A DNA stretch of 20,508 bases from CADEEL01 sp050246475 (GTDB taxonomy: Bacteria > Pseudomonadota > Alphaproteobacteria > Caulobacterales > Aquidulcibacteraceae): positions 1 to 20,508 of the forward strand of contig JBFWVZ010000018.1 of assembly GCA_050246475.1 (NCBI GenBank). The letters run 5' to 3'. The position numbers and the translations under genes are program-made. A model generated the notes under the pieces. The model made no database searches. It saw nothing but the letters and a program-made list of their open reading frames with translations, and was not told where the DNA came from. This document shows, piece after piece, positions 14,404 to 20,433 of this stretch; the first letter of the stretch is position 1; each line of letters begins with the position of its first letter.

Positions 14404-15174
14404 TCAGGCCGTGAGCGAACGATAGAGCACGTACGCCGCGACCGCGAAGATCACGATCGCAAAAATCCGCTGCAGCGCGCCGCGCTGGTGAGAGAGCATC
14501 GCGCAAAGACGCGCGCCGGCAATACCGCCCACGATGCCCCCGCCAATGAAGAGCCCCGCGATACGCCAGTCGATCAATCCGTCGAGCGCGTATGCGCCCG
14601 CCGTCGTTGCGCCGAACGCGCCGACCGCGAAGAGCGATGAGCCGATCGCGTGCAGCATCGTCATGCCCGTGGAGGCAATGAGGCCGGGCACCACGAGAAA
14701 TCCACCGCCGATGCCGAAGAACCCGGAGACAAGCCCGACGGCCAGGCCCGTCGCCACGATGCGCGGCGCCATGGCGCGTGTCATGCGCAGATTGGGATCG
14801 CCTTCATTCTTCCGTTTGCGGAGCATCGCGGCGCCGACCGCCACCATCGCCAGCGCGAAGAGCGGCATGAGGATGCGCGCGTCCGTCGCCTTGCCGATCT
14901 CGGCGCCGACTAGCGCGCCCACAACGCCGCCAGCCGCGAACGTTAGCGCGCACCGCCACTTCACGTTCCCGGCGCGCCAGTGCGTGATGAAGTTCGCAAA
15001 CGCATTGACCGAGACCGCAAGCGCGCTCGTGCCGATCGCAACGTGCGGATTGGCGACGCCCACGACATAGAGCAGGAGCGGCGTCGCCAGGATCGAGCCG
15101 CCGCCGCCGATCAGCGCCAGGATCGCGCCGACGGCGCCGCCGCTGAGAATTGCGAGGATGTCTGTGAGCGTCAC
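14404..15174 (-). CDS. TauE/SafE-family sulfite/sulfur-compound exporter
   Basis: A 256-residue inner-membrane protein with about eight hydrophobic segments in two repeats. The family hallmarks are GGAVGAILALIGGGGSILATPLLLY in the first and VGLVSGFFGIGGGFLVVPGL in the second (Gly-rich loops). TauE/SafE members export sulfite, sulfoacetate or related anions. Here the operon with a persulfide sensor and rhodanese suggests sulfite or thiosulfate export (inference). The start is GTG 15174, overlapping the rhodanese stop as GTGA. The open frame extends a further 113 codons antiparallel in sense to nothing but out of frame with the rhodanese gene, and those residues are not transporter-like. Confidence 0.92.
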   Translation of the reverse strand: MTLTDILAILSGGAVGAILALIGGGGSILATPLLLYVVGVANPHVAIGTSALAVSVNAFANFITHWRAGNVKWRCALTFAAGGVVGALVGAEIGKATDARILMPLFALAMVAVGAAMLRKRKNEGDPNLRMTRAMAPRIVATGLAVGLVSGFFGIGGGFLVVPGLIASTGMTMLHAIGSSLFAVGAFGATTAGAYALDGLIDWRIAGLFIGGGIVGGIAGARLCAMLSHQRGALQRIFAIVIFAVAAYVLYRSLTA

Positions 15175-15707
15175 GCGCCCAGCGCCGGCCGGTTCCAGGG
15201 CATCAGCTTGAGCAGGTGTGCAAGCCCGCACCAACCGGACGCGCCTGCGAAGAGCAGGCCGCCGCCCACGAACGCCGACAACAGATAAAACGCCGGATTG
15301 GCCAGCCAACCTAGGACGACGCCAAGAAGCACAAGCAAGCCCGCCGCGATTTGCACCTGGCGCATGATCTCCAGCGGCGCTGCCCTGTTCGTGTGGACCG
15401 CAAAACCCTCGCCCTTCCAGGCCTCGATTCCGCCTTCGAGGAAATAGGCTTCTCGAAAACCCTTCGCGATCAGCCGCGCCGCGTTGGCCTGCGTGCGCAT
15501 GCCGGATTTGCAATGGAAGACCGCCGCCTTCGCCCGATCGCGGTCGAAGTCATGCACATCGATCACGGAAAGCGGCGCCAGGCGCGCGCCAAGAATATGC
15601 TCGCGGGCGTGCTCGTCCGTTTCGCGAATGTCGATGAGGATCGCGTCACCTGCATCGAGGCGGCGCTTCAAATCCTGCGCGGCGATCGGTTTGAGATCAC
15701 AGGTCAT
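15171..15707 (-). CDS. Rhodanese-DUF2892 membrane protein (YgaP-like sulfurtransferase)
   Basis: A 178-residue fusion of a rhodanese domain and a two-helix DUF2892 membrane anchor, the arrangement of E. coli YgaP. The rhodanese part has LIDIRETDEHAREHILGA and the active-site loop HCKSGMRT with catalytic Cys66. The segment from about 110 (PLEIMRQVQIAAGLLVLLGV) to 165 holds the two membrane helices, with Cys160 near the second. It should carry sulfane sulfur as a cysteine persulfide at the inner membrane. ATG 15707 overlaps the arsR stop (ATGA) and its stop overlaps the exporter start, so it is the middle gene of a tightly coupled operon. Confidence 0.94.
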   Translation of the reverse strand: MTCDLKPIAAQDLKRRLDAGDAILIDIRETDEHAREHILGARLAPLSVIDVHDFDRDRAKAAVFHCKSGMRTQANAARLIAKGFREAYFLEGGIEAWKGEGFAVHTNRAAPLEIMRQVQIAAGLLVLLGVVLGWLANPAFYLLSAFVGGGLLFAGASGWCGLAHLLKLMPWNRPALGA

Positions 15708-16045
15708 CTTTTCTTCCTTGTCGGTTTGGTTCGCACTGGCGGGCAAAAAATCGCGGCAAGCGTTTCGAGTACGCGCGAGGCGCGAGGGTCGGCCAAACGG
15801 TAGTAGATGCTGGTGCCATCGCGCCGCGTGGCCACGAGGCCCTCCTCGCGCAGCCGGCCAAGGTGCTGCGACAGCGCGGATTGCGAGAGGCCCGAGCCCG
15901 CCTGCAGTGCACCGGCGCTCATTTCGCCATCGATCAGTTGGCATAACACCATGAGCCGCGCCTCATGAGAGAGCGCCTTCAGAAGCTGAGCCGCTTCGCC
16001 AGCCTTGGCCGCGAAGTCATCCGGCGAGAGATCGATGAGCGCCAA
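15704..16045 (-). CDS. ArsR-family persulfide-responsive repressor (BigR/SqrR type)
   Basis: A 113-residue winged-helix ArsR repressor. LKALSHEARLMVLCQL starts the DNA-binding domain, SGLSQSALSQHLGRLREEGLV is the recognition helix-turn-helix, and RRDGTSIYYRL is the wing. Cys35 (MVLCQL) and Cys101 (AAIFCPP) are 66 residues apart, the same spacing and context as the two cysteines that BigR and SqrR join through sulfide-derived persulfide/tetrasulfide to release DNA. Metal-site motifs of ArsR/SmtB (ELCVCDL) are absent. The start is TTG at 16045, preceded by AAAGGTG at 5-nt spacing; no ATG or GTG fits better. It heads the rhodanese/exporter operon. Confidence 0.93.
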   Translation of the reverse strand: MALIDLSPDDFAAKAGEAAQLLKALSHEARLMVLCQLIDGEMSAGALQAGSGLSQSALSQHLGRLREEGLVATRRDGTSIYYRLADPRASRVLETLAAIFCPPVRTKPTRKKR

Positions 16046-16050
16046 TGTCG

Positions 16051-16057
16051 CACCTTT
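16051..16057 (-). promoter_or_regulatory. Ribosome binding site supporting the arsR TTG start
   Basis: AAAGGTG on the minus strand lies 5 nt before the TTG at 16045. This supports the rare start codon, which would keep repressor levels low (inference). Confidence 0.5.
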
Positions 16058-16062
16058 ATCCG

Positions 16063-16099
16063 TTGTTTCTAATTTAGATAATCATAATATTAAGCGCAA
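16063..16099. promoter_or_regulatory. AT-rich divergent promoter/operator of the sulfide module
   Basis: A strikingly AT-rich stretch in GC-rich surroundings between the repressor and the dioxygenase. On the minus strand, TTGCGC (16099-16094), a 17-bp spacer and TAAATT (16076-16071) form the repressor promoter. On the plus strand, TTGTTT (16063-16068), a 16-bp spacer and TAATAT (16085-16090) form the dioxygenase promoter. The two overlap completely. An imperfect dyad, TAATTTA...AATATTA (16070-16092), is the likely operator for the ArsR protein, so one bound dimer could block both promoters. Confidence 0.68.
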
Positions 16100-16128
16100 G
16101 GGGCGTGTTGCCCCAATCGGAGAGTTCC

Positions 16129-16989
16129 ATGCGTCCCGAAGTCCGCGCCTTCTTTCACGAGCCGACGAACACCGTGAGCTACTTGGTCTGGGACCGCGAA
16201 ACACGGCGCGGAGCCGTCATCGATCCTGTCCTGGACTTTGACGATGCGTCGGGCCGGACGGGGCGCGACTCCGCAGCAGCGATCCTCGCCGCCGCGGAGG
16301 CGGAGGGCGTTTCGATCGATTGGGTTCTCGAAACGCACGCGCACGCCGATCACCTCTCGGCCGCGCCCTTCGTCAAGAAGCAAACCGGCGCGCCCATCGG
16401 CATCGGCGCAGAGATCACGCGCGTTCAGACGACCTTCAAGAAAATATTCAACCTGGACGATGTCGCCGGCGACGGCGCGCCGTTCGACGTTCTCTTGGAA
16501 GATGGCGCAATGCTTCCGCTTGGGCGGATGGAGATCGAAGTCATCCATACGCCCGGCCACACGCCGGCCTGTGTCAGCTACAAGATCGGCGATGCGGTTT
16601 TCGTGGGCGATACGCTCTTCATGCCGGACTACGGCACCGCGCGCGCGGACTTCCCTGGCGGGGACGCGCGCATGCTTTACCGCTCAATCCAACGTTTGCT
16701 GGCGCTCCCGCCCGAAACGCGCCTGTTCATGTGCCATGACTACAAGGCGCCGGGGCGCGACAGGTTCGCTTGGGAGACGACCGTCGGCGAGGAACGCGCA
16801 AGCAACATCCACGTGCGCGAAGGCGTGAGCGAGGACGACTTCGTCGCCATGCGCGAAGCCCGCGACAAGACACTCGCCATGCCGCAGCTCATTTTGCCGT
16901 CGATTCAAGTCAACATCCGTGCGGGCGATTTGCCGCCGCCCGAAGAGAACGGCGTGCGCTATCTCAAGCTGCCGGTGGATGCGCTCTAG
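16129..16989 (+). CDS. Persulfide dioxygenase-type metallo-beta-lactamase protein (ETHE1/Blh-like)
   Basis: A 286-residue metallo-beta-lactamase-fold protein of the ETHE1/Blh branch, which oxidises glutathione persulfide to sulfite using mononuclear iron. The metal motif THAHADHL (His70, His72, Asp74, His75), His144 in HTPGHTPA, Asp161 in VGDTLF and His203 in MCHDY are present. MPDYGTARADFPGGDA matches the persulfide-dioxygenase signature rather than glyoxalase II. There is no DUF442 domain fused to it. ATG 16129 has GGAGAG 4-5 nt upstream; a GTG at 16105 is less likely. It is divergent from the persulfide-sensing repressor across shared promoters, and its stop abuts that of the convergent 367-aa gene. 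Confidence 0.94.
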   Translation: MRPEVRAFFHEPTNTVSYLVWDRETRRGAVIDPVLDFDDASGRTGRDSAAAILAAAEAEGVSIDWVLETHAHADHLSAAPFVKKQTGAPIGIGAEITRVQTTFKKIFNLDDVAGDGAPFDVLLEDGAMLPLGRMEIEVIHTPGHTPACVSYKIGDAVFVGDTLFMPDYGTARADFPGGDARMLYRSIQRLLALPPETRLFMCHDYKAPGRDRFAWETTVGEERASNIHVREGVSEDDFVAMREARDKTLAMPQLILPSIQVNIRAGDLPPPEENGVRYLKLPVDAL

Positions 16990-18093
16990 CTATTCGACGC
17001 CGCCGAGCGCTGTGTCGAACTCCCGGAAGATCTCCAGCGCTTCCTCGGCCTCGCAGATGAGCTGCTTGTTGTCGGGAAAACGGAAGCGCCAGAAGCTCTC
17101 GATGTGGGTGATGACGCTGATCGCTTCTCCCACGGAGAGGAAAAGCGCCGGCGCCTTGAGCAAGAAATCGCGAAACGCCGCGGGCTTGCCGGCGGCGAGT
17201 TCTTCGTAGGCTTCGTTATAGCTGCGCAAGCCGCCGCGGACCCGCCCCGATGCGGCGCCGAGCAAATCAACGACACGCTTGCGCATTGCGGCAAGCTGCT
17301 CGCGCTCATCCGGCGTCGTGCGCATGACCTTCATGGAGACGATCTGACGCGCGAGATCGGCGAGGCGCGGCGCGAATTCGCCCGTCAGCCAATTGTAGTA
17401 GAGGAAGCCCTTCCACGCGAAGACGCCCTCGCGATACTCATCGCCCGATAGCTGCAGCGTCGTGCGCAGCGGATCGAGGCTCTTGGCCGTCTCGTCCGTC
17501 ATCAACTTCTCGGCCATGCGCGCCGAGAGGCCCGCCGGCGCCATGCCGTCCTTCGCGAATGCAAGCTCGACCAAGCGGCCGATCTCTTTCTCGACGAAGC
17601 GGCGCATGCGCCCCGAATCCGCTTCGGAGAGATCGAAATAGCAGCGCGCCGGATCGTGGCCCGAGCGGCGCAGCCGCTCCCGCAACAGGAACGGATCGAA
17701 CGACGGCAGCTCATCAATGATACGCAGCACTTCGAGATCGGTGCCGAAGCCGTGCTCGTCCGAGCCGCCGACGGCCTCCTTGAGCAGCCCTTCCCAATTG
17801 TGCTGGCCGATGAAGATGCTCGCGCCGCCGAGCTTCAGTTCTGACGTGGAGAACGGCAGCACGATCTTCGTGGCCGTGGTGCCATGCTTGCGGATCAACT
17901 CGCGCTCGTTGGCGCGGATCGTGTGCTTGAGGATGAGCGCCTTGTTCAGCCGGCGGTTCTTAAACAGCGGCTTCTCTTTGTAGTCCTCGGTGGCGCTGAA
18001 ACGCTCGAACGTCAGCGCCAGATTGAGAACGCGTGTGGTCGATCCGCTTTCGCGGACCTGCGATAGATCTTGCGTGCTCTTCTTGTGCTGCAT
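16990..18093 (-). CDS. 367-residue soluble protein of unknown function
   Basis: A full-length, well-coded gene that I do not recognise. The product has no signal peptide or membrane segment, is rich in Arg, Glu and Leu, and looks mostly alpha-helical. Distinct segments include LILKHTIRANERELIRKHG, TKIVLPFSTSELKLGGASIF followed by IGQHNWEGLL, DELPSFDPFLLRERL and GVFAWKGFLYYNWLTGEFAP. The early beta-rich block followed by long helices suggests two domains. A lone Cys near ARCYFD and another near the end (LICEAEE) show no metal motif. GAGAGG stands upstream of the ATG. It follows nusG after 67 nt on the same strand, with at most a weak stem between, so co-transcription with secE-nusG is possible. 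Confidence 0.85.
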   Translation of the reverse strand: MQHKKSTQDLSQVRESGSTTRVLNLALTFERFSATEDYKEKPLFKNRRLNKALILKHTIRANERELIRKHGTTATKIVLPFSTSELKLGGASIFIGQHNWEGLLKEAVGGSDEHGFGTDLEVLRIIDELPSFDPFLLRERLRRSGHDPARCYFDLSEADSGRMRRFVEKEIGRLVELAFAKDGMAPAGLSARMAEKLMTDETAKSLDPLRTTLQLSGDEYREGVFAWKGFLYYNWLTGEFAPRLADLARQIVSMKVMRTTPDEREQLAAMRKRVVDLLGAASGRVRGGLRSYNEAYEELAAGKPAAFRDFLLKAPALFLSVGEAISVITHIESFWRFRFPDNKQLICEAEEALEIFREFDTALGGVE

Positions 18094-18160
18094 GCCCCGC
18101 CGCCTCTCGGTCAGCGAGGCTTAGCAGGCGAGGTTTAAAGGATTTGTTAGCCCTCGCGCC

Positions 18161-18739
18161 TCAGCGCATCTTTTCGACTTGGCTGTATTCCAGATCGACG
18201 AGCGTCTCGCGGTTAAAGATCATGACCGCGACCTTCAGGCGCCCGCGCTCTTCATCCACTTCCGAGACAAGGCCCTCGAAGCTCTGGAACGGCCCGTCCG
18301 TCACGCGCACGCGCTCGCCAATCTCGAAGCTGATGATCGGGCGCGGCTTGGCCTGCGCGGCTTGTTCGGCCTGGCCGAGGATGCGCTTCACCTCAGCTTC
18401 GCTGACCGGCTGGGGTTTATTCTGTTGTCCGAGGAAGCCCGTCACCTTCGGCACGTTCTTCACAAGGTGATAGGCGTCGTCCGTCATGCGCATCTTTACG
18501 AGCACGTAGCCAGGAAAGTGGCGCTGCTCGCGAATGCGCTTTTGGTTGCGGTGCACTTCGACGACCTCTTCGGTCGGCACCTGAATGTCTTCGAACTGAT
18601 CCTGCAGCCCTTGGCGCTCGGCCTGCTCGCGGATCGTCTCGGCGACACGCCGCTCAAAGTTCGAATAAGCGTGCACGATGTACCAGCGCGCGGGCGGGCC
18701 GTCGCGAACGGGTGTTTCGGGAGAGGCTTCAACGCTCAT
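18161..18739 (-). CDS. nusG: Transcription termination/antitermination protein NusG
   Basis: NusG is the universal RNA polymerase-associated elongation factor that also contacts Rho and ribosomal S10. The 192-residue product has the NGN domain (RWYIVHAYSNFERRVAETI, RHFPGYVLVKM, VPKVTGFLGQQNKP) and the C-terminal KOW domain (GERVRVTDGPFQSFEGLVSE...RGRLKVAVMIFNRETLVDLEY). ATG 18739 overlaps the secE stop by one base (TGATG). The open frame runs 15 codons further upstream inside secE, but the overlap start is standard for this pair. In most bacteria rplK follows directly; here a 367-aa unknown gene does. Confidence 0.97.
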   Translation of the reverse strand: MSVEASPETPVRDGPPARWYIVHAYSNFERRVAETIREQAERQGLQDQFEDIQVPTEEVVEVHRNQKRIREQRHFPGYVLVKMRMTDDAYHLVKNVPKVTGFLGQQNKPQPVSEAEVKRILGQAEQAAQAKPRPIISFEIGERVRVTDGPFQSFEGLVSEVDEERGRLKVAVMIFNRETLVDLEYSQVEKMR

Positions 18740-18969
18740 CAGTTCAATCCGAGAATCCAGCGGATGCCGTGTCCGGCGAGCCAATCGACGACGAAAAAGA
18801 AGATGGCCGCCAGGATCACCATGATGATGACCATGATGGTGGAGACGGTGACTTCCTGGCGCGTCGCCCAGGTCACCTTGCGCGCCTCCGCGCGCACCTC
18901 GCGGAAGAACGTCACTGGGCCCGTGCGGCGCTTGGGTTCCTCGCCGCGATCTGCGGTCTCACTTGTCAT
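18739..18969 (-). CDS. secE: Preprotein translocase subunit SecE
   Basis: A short single-span SecE of 76 residues. Together with SecY and SecG it forms the protein-conducting channel of the inner membrane. The conserved amphipathic helix FFREVRAEARKVTWATRQEV, including the VTWATRQE block, is followed by the membrane segment TVSTIMVIIMVILAAIFFFVVDWL and an ILGLN end. The N-terminus is charged (TSETADRGEEPKRR). ATG 18969 has GAGG upstream. It lies 47 nt after the tRNA-Trp gene and overlaps nusG, so tRNA-Trp, secE and nusG probably share a transcript that is processed at the tRNA 3' end. Confidence 0.96.
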   Translation of the reverse strand: MTSETADRGEEPKRRTGPVTFFREVRAEARKVTWATRQEVTVSTIMVIIMVILAAIFFFVVDWLAGHGIRWILGLN

Positions 18970-18987
18970 CGTCTAACCTCGTTCACG

Positions 18988-19014
18988 GCCCGCCCCATAT
19001 GGGGAGAGACGGGC
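18988..19014 (-). repeat. Palindromic hairpin between tRNA-Trp and secE
   Basis: GCCCG/CGGGC encloses the palindrome CCCCATATGGGG with a 5-nt one-sided bulge. It sits immediately after the tRNA 3' end. It could affect tRNA 3' processing or attenuate read-through into secE. No U-tract follows. Confidence 0.4.
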
Positions 19015-19016
19015 GA

Positions 19017-19092
19017 TGGCAGGAGTGGAGGGACTCGAACCCCCGACACCCGGTTTTGGAGACCGGTGCTCTACCAGCTGAGCTACACTCCT
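19017..19092 (-). tRNA. tRNA-Trp (CCA anticodon)
   Basis: A complete 76-nt cloverleaf on the minus strand. The acceptor stem AGGAGTG pairs with CACTCCT, the D arm contains AGCTCAGCTGGTAGAGC, the anticodon stem-loop is CCGGT-CTCCAAA-ACCGG with anticodon CCA, the T arm contains GGGGGTTCGAGTCCCTC, and the discriminator G is followed by an encoded CCA. It lies directly upstream of secE, the usual place for tRNA-Trp in this ribosomal-protein neighbourhood. Its promoter is probably at 19189-19217. Confidence 0.97.
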
Positions 19093-19141
19093 AGCATTGA
19101 TCTTTCTTGGGGTTTGGCCTGCCTTCCGGCCAGCCGCTCTA

Positions 19142-19158
19142 GGCCGGGAAATCCGGCC
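19142..19158 (-). repeat. Inverted repeat upstream of tRNA-Trp
   Basis: A perfect 6-bp stem GGCCGG/CCGGCC with a 5-nt loop lies in the 245-bp gap between the GIN-domain gene and tRNA-Trp. It would be in the tRNA precursor leader; a role in processing or termination is undetermined. Apart from this and the promoter candidate I see nothing else in the gap. Confidence 0.35.
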
Positions 19159-19188
19159 CCCAATCCGCATCGATGCAGGAAGGGCGTC

Positions 19189-19217
19189 CTTCTAAAGCCT
19201 TCGCGGGAGCCGTTCAA
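19189..19217 (-). promoter_or_regulatory. Promoter candidate for tRNA-Trp-secE-nusG
   Basis: On the minus strand TTGAAC (19217-19212), a 17-bp spacer and TAGAAG (19194-19189) give 4 of 6 matches in each box. It is the best sigma-70-like pair seen by eye in the gap upstream of the tRNA. Moderate evidence only. Confidence 0.4.
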
Positions 19218-19337
19218 GCGGCGGGCGTTGCGCCCGGCTGTTGACGTGCGCCGGCGAACTCCAGCCATCAGCTTGGCGGAGGACCGCCGCTGTGTGGGAG
19301 AAAGGGCGGCAACGCGCCGGGGTAGCCCGCCGCGCTC

Positions 19338-20234
19338 TCAACGGCCAATGATGACGTCGCCTCCGCCGGCGATCCGGCGCGTCACCGGGCCCGTCACGCT
19401 GCCGACGACGATGTCGCCGGAGCCCGCGACCACGGCGTCGAGCGAGCGGGCGGCGCCTGGGAAAATCACCTCCCCCGCTCCGCCGACGAAGATCGTCATC
19501 GCGTCTGACCGTCCGCCCCCCATGATGACATCGCCGGAGCCCTGCACAGCGATGCGCACATCACCCGAGCGGACGGGACCGGTCCGCACGGAAGACGATC
19601 CGAAAATGGAGACGATCAAGCCCTGCTCTATCGCCCCAAGGGTCACAGCGCCCGAACCGGCGGCGCGAAGCTCAGCGCGTTCCACGGCGCCGCCGCGCAC
19701 ATTGCCGTTGCCAGCCAGGGCCAGATTCAGCGGACCCGCGACGTCGCCCAGAACCGTGTCCGCGCACGTCGCGAGCGCAATGCGGGCGCTTTGGGTCGGG
19801 CCAATGTGGGATTTCACCGCGCCTGAAATCGAAATCACGGCGTCGCGCGGCATCCGCACCCGCACGATCGGCAATTGGCTGTAGGTCAGCCGGCCGTGGC
19901 GCGCGAGCGTCACATCCTCCGCGTCGCAGCCGCGCACGCGCCCTACGCGCCCGTCCACAATCAGCCGGTCGCCCGAACGCCGCAGCCGCGGCTCAGGCAA
20001 GGGCCCGCGCTGTTCGATGTTGACGGCGATGTCCTCGCGGTCCTCGGCCGTCACCGCGAGCAGGGCGGCGGCATCGCGCACCTGAAGCTGACGCGCGCCA
20101 TGGAAGATGGTCCATTCGATTGTGCGAGGCGGCGCATGCGCGCCCGGCGGCGCAGGAGGCGGCGGCGGGGACTGGGCCCATACGGGGCCCGTTGCGGCAA
20201 GAAGCGCCGCACACAGAGCGCCGGCCAGACGCAT
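19338..20234 (-). CDS. Secreted GIN-domain (DUF2807) beta-helix protein
   Basis: A 298-residue exported protein. The signal peptide is MRLAGALCAALLAATGPVWA, then a Pro/Ala-rich linker (SPPPPPAPPGAHAPP) and a region with a Cys pair (VRGCDAEDV, LATCADTV). The C-terminal half is a ladder of short Gly-rich strands, GNGNVRGG, GSGAVTLG, GSSSVRTG, GSGDVIMG, GGAGEVIFPG, GSGDIVVG and GGGDVIIG, typical of the GIN/DUF2807 right-handed beta-helix often found in surface or periplasmic proteins. Function is unknown. I prefer ATG 20234, which has GGAG 6 nt upstream, over the in-frame ATG at 20246 or the open frame to 20342. It separates tuf from tRNA-Trp. Confidence 0.87.
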   Translation of the reverse strand: MRLAGALCAALLAATGPVWAQSPPPPPAPPGAHAPPRTIEWTIFHGARQLQVRDAAALLAVTAEDREDIAVNIEQRGPLPEPRLRRSGDRLIVDGRVGRVRGCDAEDVTLARHGRLTYSQLPIVRVRMPRDAVISISGAVKSHIGPTQSARIALATCADTVLGDVAGPLNLALAGNGNVRGGAVERAELRAAGSGAVTLGAIEQGLIVSIFGSSSVRTGPVRSGDVRIAVQGSGDVIMGGGRSDAMTIFVGGAGEVIFPGAARSLDAVVAGSGDIVVGSVTGPVTRRIAGGGDVIIGR

Positions 20235-20383
20235 CGCTTTCTCCATCGTCTCGGCGCAGTCCTGAACGGCGCCCATTCGACACCAAGATGCACTTCCAAG
20301 CCCGCCTGGATGCAGAGGCTTCAGGAAAAATCCGCCCAGCAAAAAACCTTATGCGGAACAGGCTGTTAACTTGCGCAAGCAAA

Positions 20384-20411
20384 AGCCCCGGCGGATTGCT
20401 CCGCCGGGGCT
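20384..20411 (-). terminator. Intrinsic terminator of tuf
   Basis: A perfect 12-bp GC-rich stem (AGCCCCGGCGGA / TCCGCCGGGGCT) with a 4-nt loop lies 22 nt past the tuf stop and is followed on the minus strand by TTTTG. This is a textbook Rho-independent terminator, so the GIN-domain gene should have its own promoter. Confidence 0.9.
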
Positions 20412-20433
20412 CGTTGCCGTTCGGGTTTGCGGC

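Noticed and set aside
15175..15513. N-terminal extension of the TauE/SafE frame (113 extra codons)
   Set aside because: It lies in another frame of the rhodanese gene, and its residues are not membrane-like; the GTG in the GTGA overlap is the natural start.
15708..15944. Upstream extension of the rhodanese frame
   Set aside because: It overlaps arsR out of frame; the ATG overlapping the arsR stop gives the family N-terminus.
12285..18160. Prophage or transposon origin for the block between rplK and nusG
   Set aside because: No phage, transposase or recombinase genes, no flanking inverted or direct repeats noticed, and base composition looks like the rest of the window apart from the short operator.
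19017..19092. tRNA-Trp as an integration site for a genomic island
   Set aside because: The tRNA is complete, I found no repeat of its 3' end elsewhere in the window, and no integrase gene is present.
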